Shown here in pieces: positions 1 through 6,322 of a stretch of 22,446 nucleotides of DNA (its first letter is position 1; each line of letters opens with the position of its first letter). The stretch lies in NCBI GenBank assembly GCA_015064195.1, contig SVSO01000020.1:1-22446 (forward strand), given 5' to 3'. The DNA comes from Oscillospiraceae bacterium (GTDB taxonomy: Bacteria > Bacillota_A > Clostridia > Oscillospirales > CAG-272). Under the pieces are notes generated by a model. That model was not told the origin of the DNA and made no database searches. It saw only the letters and a list, made by a program, of their open reading frames with translations. The position numbers were made by a program, and so were the translations under genes.

Positions 1-382
1 CCTTCACCTCAAGAAACGTCACCCGCTCCGCCGATCCGATGCAAAAATCGAACCGGGACGCGCCGTGTTTCACCTCCCGCCGAATGTCTGCGCCGGGCAG
101 CTTTTCCCGCAGCCATTCCTCCGCCGCATCGTTGACGATCTGCGAATCCAGATTGACCAGCCCCAGCGACGGCGTTTCCACGGCGATGAGATCATATTTG
201 GTTTTTCGCGCCAGATTCTGCGACCGGCTCAGGATCACGCGCCGTCCGGGAATGAGCAGTTCCCTGCACCGCCCGGTATTTTTCACATGGACGCTCTCCT
301 CCGCTCCATCCAGCATCACCCGCGCAATAAATCGGTTGGGCCGCTCGATAAACACTGCCCATACTGTTTCAAGATACCGCAT
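1..382 (-). CDS. sfsA: SfsA family protein, N-terminal part (runs off window edge)
   Basis: The minus strand reads MRYLETVWAVFIERPNRFIA from an ATG at 382, preceded by a strong AGGAGG-type ribosome site. Recognisable SfsA features follow in order: the N-terminal OB-like segment (RFIARVMLDG), the VHVKNTGRCRELL block, the KTKYDLIAVE block, LVNLDSQ, and the start of the nuclease-like core (REVKHG, SRFDF, FLEVKG). About 127 residues are present against a usual 230 or so, so the C-terminal half lies outside the window. SfsA was described as a sugar-fermentation-stimulation or maltose-gene regulator in E. coli. Its fold is nuclease-like and its exact biochemical role is unsettled. It is transcribed away from the abrB operon from a back-to-back promoter. 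Confidence 0.93.
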   Translation of the reverse strand, partial: MRYLETVWAVFIERPNRFIARVMLDGAEESVHVKNTGRCRELLIPGRRVILSRSQNLARKTKYDLIAVETPSLGLVNLDSQIVNDAAEEWLREKLPGADIRREVKHGASRFDFCIGSAERVTFLEVK

Positions 383-402
383 AATACGCCTCCTTTTCTT
401 CC

Positions 403-431
403 ATTATAGCGAATTTTTTGAAAAAAATCAA
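403..431 (-). promoter_or_regulatory. sigma-A promoter for sfsA
   Basis: On the minus strand, TTGATT (431-426) and TATAAT (408-403) are separated by 17 bases. The -10 lies about 20 bases upstream of the sfsA start codon. The -35 is only 8 bases from the -35 of the divergent abrB promoter. Confidence 0.8.
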
Positions 432-439
432 GAGGCATC

Positions 440-468
440 TTGACAAACGGCGGATTTTGTGGTATAAT
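440..468 (+). promoter_or_regulatory. consensus sigma-A promoter for the abrB-ABC operon
   Basis: TTGACA (440-445), a 17-base spacer, then TATAAT (463-468) with an extended -10 TG at 460-461. This is a perfect consensus promoter. It closely resembles, spacer included, the phosphoesterase promoter at 18308-18336. Confidence 0.9.
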
Positions 469-488
469 AAGTATAACAAATCATACTT
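469..488. promoter_or_regulatory. inverted repeat at the abrB transcription start, candidate operator
   Basis: AAGTAT (469-474) and ATACTT (483-488) form 6-base arms around 8 bases, directly after the -10 and across the expected start of transcription. The position suits repression. The first gene of the operon encodes an AbrB-like DNA-binding protein, so autoregulation is a reasonable inference. Confidence 0.45.
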
Positions 489-505
489 TTTGGAGGAATC
501 ACACC

Positions 506-730
506 ATGCATCAGAATCCCATGAATCCGAATCAGTTCGCGTGGACAGTCACAGTGGGCGAGAAGGGACAGATCGTCATCCCGAAACAGGCCCGTGAGCT
601 GTTCGGCATCAAGCCGGGCGACACGCTTCTGCTGCTCGGCGACACCGCACGCGGCATCGCCATTCCGCCCCGCTCCGCTCTGCAGGAGCTTCACAACGAC
701 ATCTTCTCAGCGACGGAGGACGAGGAATGA
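506..730 (+). CDS. AbrB/MazE/SpoVT-type transition-state regulator
   Basis: A 74-residue protein. The start at 506 (MHQNPMNPNQ) is chosen because TTTGGAGGA sits 9 bases upstream. An upstream in-frame ATG at 440 would lie inside the promoter. Residues about 11-50 form a SpoVT-AbrB swapped-hairpin domain: TVTVGEKGQIVIPKQARELF, then GIKPGDTLLLLGD. Such small proteins bind DNA as dimers. The stop overlaps the start of the ABC ATPase (ATGA), so the three genes are translationally coupled. In Clostridia this AbrB-ATPase-permease order is common, and the regulator is thought to control its own exporter. It could in principle be a MazE-like antitoxin, but no toxin gene follows. Confidence 0.88.
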   Translation: MHQNPMNPNQFAWTVTVGEKGQIVIPKQARELFGIKPGDTLLLLGDTARGIAIPPRSALQELHNDIFSATEDEE

Positions 731-1437
731 ATCTGCTTCATGTGAATGCGCTCACCAAACGCTATCCCGCCTTCACGCTGGACGGCGTATCCTTTGACAT
801 CCATGCCGGCGAGATCGTGGGCTTCATCGGCCGCAACGGTGCGGGCAAGACCACCTCGCTCAAATCCCTCTCCGGCCTTGTTCATCCCGACGGCGGCGAG
901 ATCACCTTTTTCGGCGGCGCATCGGAGAGCGAGGTCAAACAGCGCGTCGGCTTCGCATCCGGCGGCATCGCGTACTATCCCAAGGTGAAGCTGCGCACCA
1001 TCACGGACACCACACGTCGGTTTTATACGCGCTGGGACGAGGATGCATACCGCCGGCTGATGGCGGAATTTTCGCTGGATGAAAACAAAACGCCCTCGGA
1101 GCTTTCCGAAGGCATGAAGGTGAAATATTCGCTGGTGCTGGCATTGTCCCACGGCGCGGAGCTGCTCATTTTGGATGAGCCGACCAGCGGTCTTGATCCC
1201 TTTTCCCGGGATGAGCTTCTGGAGATCTTCCGCAGTCTGCGGGAGCGCGGCATCGGCATTCTCTACTCCACCCACATCATCCGGGATCTGGAGCGCACTG
1301 CCGACCGCATTCTTTACATCCGGAGCGGCCGCATCTTTGGTGATGCGCCCATGGACGATTTTGTCAGAACACACCGCATCTCCGACGGCGAATCGCTGGA
1401 GGATATCATGCTGAGAATGGAGAGGGAGAGCCGATGA
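727..1437 (+). CDS. ABC transporter ATP-binding protein (YtrB/BcrA-like exporter ATPase)
   Basis: 236 residues. Walker A is GRNGAGKT at residues 35-42. The signature is LSEGM at 126-130. Walker B plus D-loop LLILDEPTSGLD begins at 146, and the H-loop His is H183 (STHII). The usual Q-loop position reads VGFASGGIAYYP, with no Gln. I believe this SGG-x-x-YYP form is characteristic of a clostridial subfamily rather than a defect. It is overlapped by 4 bases on each side by the AbrB regulator and the permease, so it should form an ABC-2 exporter with the latter. Substrate unknown; relatives are linked to antibiotic or peptide efflux and to cell-envelope stress. Confidence 0.93.
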   Translation: MNLLHVNALTKRYPAFTLDGVSFDIHAGEIVGFIGRNGAGKTTSLKSLSGLVHPDGGEITFFGGASESEVKQRVGFASGGIAYYPKVKLRTITDTTRRFYTRWDEDAYRRLMAEFSLDENKTPSELSEGMKVKYSLVLALSHGAELLILDEPTSGLDPFSRDELLEIFRSLRERGIGILYSTHIIRDLERTADRILYIRSGRIFGDAPMDDFVRTHRISDGESLEDIMLRMERESR

Positions 1438-2081
1438 AAGAACTGATCCGCAAGGAATTCCGCCTTGCCATGCATCCCACTGCCGTCATGTTTCTTTTTC
1501 TGTCGGCTATGCTGATGATCCCCAACTATCCGTTTTATGTCATCTGCTTCTATACATCGCTGGGGCTGTTTTTCATCTGTCTAACCGGCCGGGAAAACCG
1601 TGACATCGAGTACACGCTCCTCCTGCCCATCGCCAAGCGTCAGCTGGTTTATGCGCGCATTCTGCTGGCGGTGATTCTGGAGATGGCACAGCTGGCGGCG
1701 GCGGTTCCCTTCGCCATCCTGCGAGGCTGCCTGCCCATCCCGCCGAATGTGGTGGGCATTGAAGCAAATACAGCATTTTTCGGCTCGGCATTTGCGCTGT
1801 ACGGGCTGTTCAATCTTATTTTTTTCACCGCCTATTACCGTGCGCCCGACCATGTGGGCCGCGCGTTCATCGGGGCATCCGCGGCGCAGGCGGTGTATAT
1901 GCTCCTCGCGGAAACGGCTGTCCACGCCATTCCCTTCGCAAAAGCGGTACTGGATACGCCCGATCCGGCGAACATGGGGGCAAAGCTCCCCGTGCTGGCC
2001 GCCGGGATCGTCATTTTCGCAGTCCTCACATGGATCGCCGCCAAACGAGCCGTCAAAAGCTTCGAGACGCTGGATTTATAA
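1434..2081 (+). CDS. ABC-2 type membrane permease
   Basis: 215 residues, start ATG overlapping the ATPase stop (ATGA) with GGAGAGGGAGAG just upstream. The N terminus MKELIRKEFRLAMHPT is typical of ABC-2 permeases. The protein then has about six hydrophobic stretches (roughly residues 14-32, 33-50, 75-98, 112-130, 140-160, 185-205). The cytoplasmic loop ENRDIEYTLLLPIAKRQLVYAR (residues about 56-77) matches the ABC2_membrane_5-type coupling region. It probably dimerises or pairs with the ATPase to make the exporter. Its 3' end overlaps the convergent araC-type gene by 6 bases, with no hairpin between them. Confidence 0.85.
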   Translation: MKELIRKEFRLAMHPTAVMFLFLSAMLMIPNYPFYVICFYTSLGLFFICLTGRENRDIEYTLLLPIAKRQLVYARILLAVILEMAQLAAAVPFAILRGCLPIPPNVVGIEANTAFFGSAFALYGLFNLIFFTAYYRAPDHVGRAFIGASAAQAVYMLLAETAVHAIPFAKAVLDTPDPANMGAKLPVLAAGIVIFAVLTWIAAKRAVKSFETLDL

Positions 2082-2885
2082 GCCGCGCATTTTGCGGTAC
2101 TGCTGAGGCGTGATGCCGAATTTCGTCTTGAATTTGCGGGAGAAATAGAACTGATCGCAGAAGCCGAAGTGTTCGCTGATCTGGCGCACCGACTGATCGC
2201 TGCCCGACAACAGCTGCTCGCACCGCATCATGATCTCACCGTCAATATATTCGCCGATGGGAAGTCCCACCTCCTCGGCGAATTTTTTATTGAGCGTGCT
2301 CCGGGCGGCATAGACGCTCCGGCAAAGCTCATCCACCGACAGCTGGATGGACAAATTTTCATGGATGTACTCCAGCGCATCCGTGACGCACTGGGAATAT
2401 TTCTGATTGGTAAGATGCACGTCGGGCATGGTCTCCATGAGCCGAAGCACCGTGGACATGAGCCGCTCCTTGACCAGCAGCGCATCGCCGAACTCCGTAG
2501 AACGGTAGAGCTTCACCAGCTCCCGCGTCGCTTCCACGGGATAGGGCATTTCCAGCATCTCCGGATAATTGGCCAGAAAATCATAGCCGCTCTTGCTGAT
2601 CAAGCGGATATTGAAATACAGGAAATCAATATTCGTCTCGCAGCCGTTGTTGTAAATGAGATCGGTGGGGATGAGATACACGCGCCCGGGGAGAAGCGGA
2701 TGGGTGACACCGTTGTAGTTGATGTATGCATCCCCGCCGATGATGAAATACAGCTTGGAATAATGGGGGGACAGGGAGCGGACTTTATTCCATTCCACGC
2801 CGGCACGCTGATAACCGCTGATCAGAATTTCCAGTGAAACGTGGTTGACAATATCGTTGCAGAAACCGTTTGAAATCACAGGCAT
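2076..2885 (-). CDS. AraC family transcriptional regulator 1
   Basis: The start chosen is the ATG at 2885 (MPVISNGF), which has TGGAGA at a normal distance. An ATG nine codons upstream would contain that ribosome site. About 269 residues. Residues about 35-110 look like an AraC cupin sensor domain (LYFIIGGDAYINYNG, PLLPGRVYLIPT). The last 100 or so form the double helix-turn-helix: LSVDELCRSVYAARSTLNKKF, then VRQISEHFGFCDQFYFSRKFK and the family C-terminal TPQQYRK. It is clearly paralogous to the regulator at 4010-4813: GFCDQFYFSR is shared, as is the leader. Divergent from the secreted protein at 3041, its probable target. Confidence 0.92.
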   Translation of the reverse strand: MPVISNGFCNDIVNHVSLEILISGYQRAGVEWNKVRSLSPHYSKLYFIIGGDAYINYNGVTHPLLPGRVYLIPTDLIYNNGCETNIDFLYFNIRLISKSGYDFLANYPEMLEMPYPVEATRELVKLYRSTEFGDALLVKERLMSTVLRLMETMPDVHLTNQKYSQCVTDALEYIHENLSIQLSVDELCRSVYAARSTLNKKFAEEVGLPIGEYIDGEIMMRCEQLLSGSDQSVRQISEHFGFCDQFYFSRKFKTKFGITPQQYRKMRGL

Positions 2886-2889
2886 AGAC

Positions 2890-2907
2890 AAATCTCCATA
2901 TTTTTTG
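2890..2907. repeat. 18-bp element shared by the two AraC intergenic regions (copy 1)
   Basis: AAATCTCCATATTTTTTG occurs here and, identically, at 4823-4840. It covers the ribosome site of the AraC gene on the minus strand. Its first base is 30 bases from the first base of the divergent target's -35 at both loci. Degenerate half-sites 21 bases apart overlap or flank it: GACAAATCT at 2887-2895 and TACATATTT at 2908-2916, 6 of 9 bases the same. Confidence 0.75.
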
Positions 2908-2919
2908 TACATATTTACA

Positions 2920-2948
2920 TTGAAGTGTGAACAGAAATAGTATATAAT
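2920..2948 (+). promoter_or_regulatory. promoter of the secreted protein gene
   Basis: TTGAAG (2920-2925), 17-base spacer, TATAAT (2943-2948). It lies three bases after the distal candidate AraC half-site, a position typical of AraC-type activation next to -35. Confidence 0.78.
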
Positions 2949-2959
2949 CTAATTGTGGT

Positions 2960-2976
2960 ATCGGTAATATACCGAT
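2960..2976 (+). promoter_or_regulatory. palindrome / 5' stem-loop in the leader of the secreted protein gene
   Basis: ATCGGTA (2960-2966), ATA, TACCGAT (2970-2976): 7-base perfect arms with a 3-base centre, 11 bases after the -10. In the mRNA this would be a hairpin almost at the 5' end, a known way of stabilising abundant transcripts. In DNA it could be an operator. There is no T-run, so it is not a terminator. Confidence 0.55.
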
Positions 2977-3040
2977 CGGCAAAAAAGTGACGCATATTTT
3001 GTTTATGCTGCACAATTTTTCTTGAAAGGAAGAAATCGCA

Positions 3041-3961
3041 ATGAAAAATCTGAAGCTCATTCTCTGTGGTCTTATCCTCGCTGGCATGGCTATTCCCGCA
3101 GCTGCAGGCGTTGTTCAGGAGGGCAAGGTCAATGCTGCAAAGCTTGAAGAAGGTACCCTGATCTACGTTGAAGATTTTGACGGTTTTACCGAGACTGACT
3201 GCGACAAGGCACTGGAAAAGCTCGGCTGGAAAAAGGTTGAAGACTTCTCCCCCTTCACCGCAAGCTACACCGTTGAGAACGGCAAGCTCATCATCAAGAA
3301 CAACAAGGACGGCTCCAAGGACTCCTACGCTCTCATGATGGACTCCGACTACCTCAAGAATGTTTGCAACCAGGACTACACCTACGAGTACGAAGTAACC
3401 TACAAGGGTGCTGCAAACACCACCCGCTACGTATCCCTGCTCTGCAACTACGACGGCATGAACAACTACAACACCGTTGATATGCGTATCGGCGGCGACG
3501 GTTACAACCAGACTCGCCGTGAGGGTCAGTGGCCGCACTACAACGGCACCACCGATCCCATCCGTCAGAAGGACGATCTCTCTGTATTTACCCAGCTGTT
3601 CGGCACTCCCTTCAATGGTGATGCTCTCCAGCTCGTTGACAAGACCATCACCATCCGCGTTGAAACCTCCATCGAAAACGGTCCGGTTGTTTATGTAAAC
3701 GACCTCAAGGCTTCCGAAATGCTTCAGAACGAGAGTCTCTGGCAGACCATCGACGCTTACGCAATGGCATTCAAGGCTTCCCACAGCATCGACGCTGAGG
3801 TTGACAACATCAAGGTATGGACCGGTCTTTCCGACGAGCCCCTGCCTCTGCCCGAGCCCGAGCCGGAAGCATCCGCTTCTACCGCTGATATGACCGCTCT
3901 CCTCGCTCTTGCAGCAGCTGCAGCAGCAGGCGTGGCATTCACCGCTTCCAAGAAGAGATAA
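3041..3961 (+). CDS. secreted, C-terminally anchored jelly-roll-like surface protein
   Basis: 306 residues, AAAGGAAG ribosome site. Residues 1-23 are a signal peptide (MKNLKLILCGLILAGMAIPA, AAG). The body begins LIYVEDFDG and ends EVDNIKVWTG, which is characteristic of concanavalin/LamG/DUF1080-like jelly-roll domains that often bind or process carbohydrate. No catalytic residues can be assigned. A Pro/Glu linker (PLPLPEPEPEAS) leads to a C-terminal STADM, a hydrophobic Ala/Leu stretch and TASKKR. This has the shape of a wall- or membrane-anchor signal but lacks LPxTG. Codon use is unusual for the window (Ala gct/gca, Val gtt, Lys aag, Tyr tac, Asn aac), suggesting very high expression. It has its own promoter and a strong terminator, and is divergent from AraC regulator 1. 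Confidence 0.85.
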   Translation: MKNLKLILCGLILAGMAIPAAAGVVQEGKVNAAKLEEGTLIYVEDFDGFTETDCDKALEKLGWKKVEDFSPFTASYTVENGKLIIKNNKDGSKDSYALMMDSDYLKNVCNQDYTYEYEVTYKGAANTTRYVSLLCNYDGMNNYNTVDMRIGGDGYNQTRREGQWPHYNGTTDPIRQKDDLSVFTQLFGTPFNGDALQLVDKTITIRVETSIENGPVVYVNDLKASEMLQNESLWQTIDAYAMAFKASHSIDAEVDNIKVWTGLSDEPLPLPEPEPEASASTADMTALLALAAAAAAGVAFTASKKR

Positions 3962-3982
3962 ATTCCATAATCTCCCTTTTTT

Positions 3983-4011
3983 CCGCAGAGCGTATGCTCT
4001 GCGGATTTTTT
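3983..4011 (+). terminator. intrinsic terminator after the secreted protein gene
   Basis: CCGCAGAGC (3983-3991), loop GTAT, GCTCTGCGG (3996-4004), then ATTTTTT. The 9-base stem is perfect. The T-run is on the plus strand only, and it overlaps the stop codon of the convergent AraC gene by two bases. Confidence 0.93.
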
Positions 4012-4813
4012 ATATCAGCCGCAGCTTGCGGTATTTCTGGGGTGTTTCGCCGTATTTCATTTTGAATCGACGAGAGAAGTAGAATTGGTCGCAGAAGCCA
4101 AATCGCTCGCTGATCTGCAGGATCGTCAGGTCACTCTTCAAAAGCAGCTGTTCCGCTTCAAACAGGATGGCATCGTCGATATAGCTGCCGATGGTCATGC
4201 CCACCTCGCTCTTGAATTTTTTCGCCAGCGTGCTTTCGGATACAAACGCGCTGGCCGCCAGCTCACCGATTCCAAGCTGGAGAGACAGATGGGTCTTGAT
4301 GTATTCGATGGCCAGCAGCACGCATCGGGAAAAGCACACCGATTCCAGATTCACCCGATATTTGTCCACCATGGTCAGAATGGTAGAATAAATCTCCTGC
4401 CGGAGCATGAGACCGTCGTACAGATTCTCGCTTTCGGAATAGCGGATCAGATCAGCAATCTTTTCCGTGCCAAGCTTGTACTGCATGATATTCTTACAGC
4501 TGCGGAACAGATCGGTGCCATTATAATCGGTGAGATTTACGTGAAAAAACAGCTGCTCCATGGAGGTTTCGCAGGCGTAGCGGAAGGAGAAGCCGGTGGG
4601 GATGAGATAGCAGAAGCCCACCTCCAGCGGGATACGGGTATCGCCCAGCATGATGTAGGGATCACCGGCGACAATATAGTAAAGCCGCGTATAGGGCGGC
4701 GATACGATATTGCCCACCCACTCTTCTTTGGATTTTGCGTGTCCGCACTCGATCAGTCTCAGCTGGATATCATTGATGTTGTCGAGCATGGTGTAATTTG
4801 TGTTGATGATCAT
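4010..4813 (-). CDS. AraC family transcriptional regulator 2
   Basis: 267 residues starting MIINTNYTMLDN, with TATGGAGATT upstream. The cupin-like sensor spans roughly residues 40-95 (LYYIVAGDPYIMLGD, GFCYLIPTGFSF). The C-terminal pair of helix-turn-helices comprises LGIGELAASAFVSESTLAKK and LTILQISERFGFCDQFYFSR, then TPQKYRKLR. It is a paralogue of regulator 1 along its whole length. It is divergent from the alpha-L-fucosidase, its probable target. The direct repeat CCGAAATCT in the intergenic region is the best binding-site candidate. The ligand is unknown; a fucose-containing glycan or breakdown product is only a guess from context. Confidence 0.92.
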   Translation of the reverse strand: MIINTNYTMLDNINDIQLRLIECGHAKSKEEWVGNIVSPPYTRLYYIVAGDPYIMLGDTRIPLEVGFCYLIPTGFSFRYACETSMEQLFFHVNLTDYNGTDLFRSCKNIMQYKLGTEKIADLIRYSESENLYDGLMLRQEIYSTILTMVDKYRVNLESVCFSRCVLLAIEYIKTHLSLQLGIGELAASAFVSESTLAKKFKSEVGMTIGSYIDDAILFEAEQLLLKSDLTILQISERFGFCDQFYFSRRFKMKYGETPQKYRKLRLI

Positions 4814-4816
4814 AAT

Positions 4817-4849
4817 TTACCGAAATCTCCATATTTTTTGCCGAAATCT
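4817..4849. promoter_or_regulatory. AraC-type direct-repeat operator upstream of the fucosidase
   Basis: TTACCGAAATCT (4817-4828) and TTGCCGAAATCT (4838-4849) match at 11 of 12 bases with a period of 21 bases, two helical turns. The distal copy ends 3 bases before -35. Between and across them lies copy 2 of the 18-bp element AAATCTCCATATTTTTTG (4823-4840). This is the geometry expected of AraC-family activator half-sites. Confidence 0.75.
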
Positions 4850-4852
4850 AAC

Positions 4853-4881
4853 TTGCATCGGCGAAACGGCTGGATTATAAT
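4853..4881 (+). promoter_or_regulatory. promoter of the alpha-L-fucosidase gene
   Basis: TTGCAT (4853-4858), 17-base spacer, TATAAT (4876-4881). The -35 is imperfect, as expected for an activator-dependent promoter. Spacing to the 18-bp element equals that at 2920-2948. Confidence 0.8.
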
Positions 4882-4965
4882 GAATACAGGGTTGTTTCTA
4901 TATATATGATACACCCAAAATGCAAGAATTGCAAGAGATTTTTTTAAAATTCGGGAGGATTTTTT

Positions 4966-6282
4966 ATGTCAAGCTACAAAGTGCGCAAAACCCCCGGCGA
5001 TACCGTCTGGTTCCGCCACGACCGTTTCGGTATGTTCATCCACTGGGGACTCTACGCCATGCCCGCGCGTCATGAGTGGATCAAGACCCGCGAATTCATC
5101 ACCGAGGAAAAATATGACCTTTACTTCAAACATTTCAATCCCGATCTTTACGATCCGAAGGAATGGGCGCGTCAGGCGAAAGCGGCCGGCATGAAGTATG
5201 CGGTGCTGACCACCAAGCATCACGAGGGCTTCTGTATGTGGGACAGCGCATACACCGACTACAAATGCACCAACACCCCCGCAGGCCGCGATCTGGTGCG
5301 CGAATATGTGGACGCATTCCGCGCCGAGGGACTTCGCGTAGGCTTCTACTATTCCCTCATCGACTGGCATCATCCGGAATATCCCATCGACCGCAACCAT
5401 CCCCGCCGCAGAGATGAAGATGCCCGTGAGAAAAACAAGACCCGCGACATGAAGAAATACGCGAAATATATGCGCGATCAGGTGACGGAGCTGCTGACCA
5501 ATTACGGCAAGATCGACATTCTCTGGTTCGATTTCTCCTATCCCTCCGCGCCGGATGCAGGCGATGATCCTCAGAAGATCGGCAAGGGCAAGGATGACTG
5601 GGAGGCGGAGGAGCTGATCGCCACCGCACGCGCCATCAATCCCGACATCATCATCGACAACCGCACACAGATCGAGCAGGATCTCTGGACGCCCGAGCAG
5701 TATCAGCCAAGCGAATGGGTGAAGGATTCCGAGGGCAATCTGGTCACATGGGAAGCCTGCCAGACCTTCTCCGGCTCATGGGGCTATCATCGGGACGAGC
5801 AGACATGGAAATCCCCGGAAATGCTCATTCAGATGCTCATCAACACCGTTTCCATCGGCGGCAATCTGCTGATGAACGTGGGCCCCACCTCCCGCGGATA
5901 TCTGGATTACCGCGCAGAGGCAGCGCTGAAGACCTACGCCGACTGGATGAAATACAACAGCCGCTCCATCTACGGCTGCACCATGGCTGAGCCGGAGCTG
6001 CGGGCACTTTGTCCGGGCGGCTGCAAATTCACCCAGAGCGAGGACGGTTCCCGCCTGTATGTGCATCTGTTCGATTATCCCTTCCAGTTCCTTGAGCTGC
6101 CGGGCTTTGCCGGCAAGGTGGAGTACGCGCAGTTCCTCCACGACGGCAGTGAGATCCTGTTCACCGAAAAGGTGGAGCATTTCAGCGAAGGAAAAACGCA
6201 GTGCGACAATCTGCTGGTTCTGCGCCTTCCTGTCGTCAAGCCGCCGTTCATCGTTCCCGTTATCGAGCTCATCCTCAAATAA
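4966..6282 (+). CDS. alpha-L-fucosidase, GH29
   Basis: 438 residues, ribosome site GGGAGG. It starts straight into the GH29 barrel: RFGMFIHWGLY (His26-Trp27-Gly28), then TTKHHEGFCMWDS (from residue 82), where the paired His bind fucose. ILWFDF follows, with Asp189 as predicted nucleophile, then IDNRT and GGNLLMNVGPTSRG near residue 300. It hydrolyses terminal alpha-L-fucosyl linkages by a retaining mechanism. The acid/base residue differs between GH29 subfamilies and I do not assign it. There is no signal peptide, so it should act in the cytoplasm on imported fucosylated oligosaccharides. It is a single-gene transcript with an upstream AraC-type operator and a terminator. Confidence 0.95.
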   Translation: MSSYKVRKTPGDTVWFRHDRFGMFIHWGLYAMPARHEWIKTREFITEEKYDLYFKHFNPDLYDPKEWARQAKAAGMKYAVLTTKHHEGFCMWDSAYTDYKCTNTPAGRDLVREYVDAFRAEGLRVGFYYSLIDWHHPEYPIDRNHPRRRDEDAREKNKTRDMKKYAKYMRDQVTELLTNYGKIDILWFDFSYPSAPDAGDDPQKIGKGKDDWEAEELIATARAINPDIIIDNRTQIEQDLWTPEQYQPSEWVKDSEGNLVTWEACQTFSGSWGYHRDEQTWKSPEMLIQMLINTVSIGGNLLMNVGPTSRGYLDYRAEAALKTYADWMKYNSRSIYGCTMAEPELRALCPGGCKFTQSEDGSRLYVHLFDYPFQFLELPGFAGKVEYAQFLHDGSEILFTEKVEHFSEGKTQCDNLLVLRLPVVKPPFIVPVIELILK

Positions 6283-6288
6283 ACCGAG

Positions 6289-6322
6289 GGGAGCTGCACA
6301 AACGTGCAGCTCCCGCTTTTAT
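6289..6322 (+). terminator. terminator after the fucosidase gene
   Basis: GGGAGCTGCAC (6289-6299), loop AAAC, GTGCAGCTCCC (6304-6314), then GCTTTTATT. It is an 11-base perfect stem between convergent genes. The minus-strand side has only a weak T-run (CTCGGTTTATTT), so it may terminate the phosphodiesterase transcript less well. Confidence 0.9.

Noticed and set aside
691..1374. A 227-codon antisense frame over the ABC ATPase
   Set aside because: The plus strand has all ABC motifs and coupled neighbours; the antisense translation has none.
2960..2976. The palindrome as a transcription terminator
   Set aside because: No T-run follows, and it lies between a promoter and its gene.
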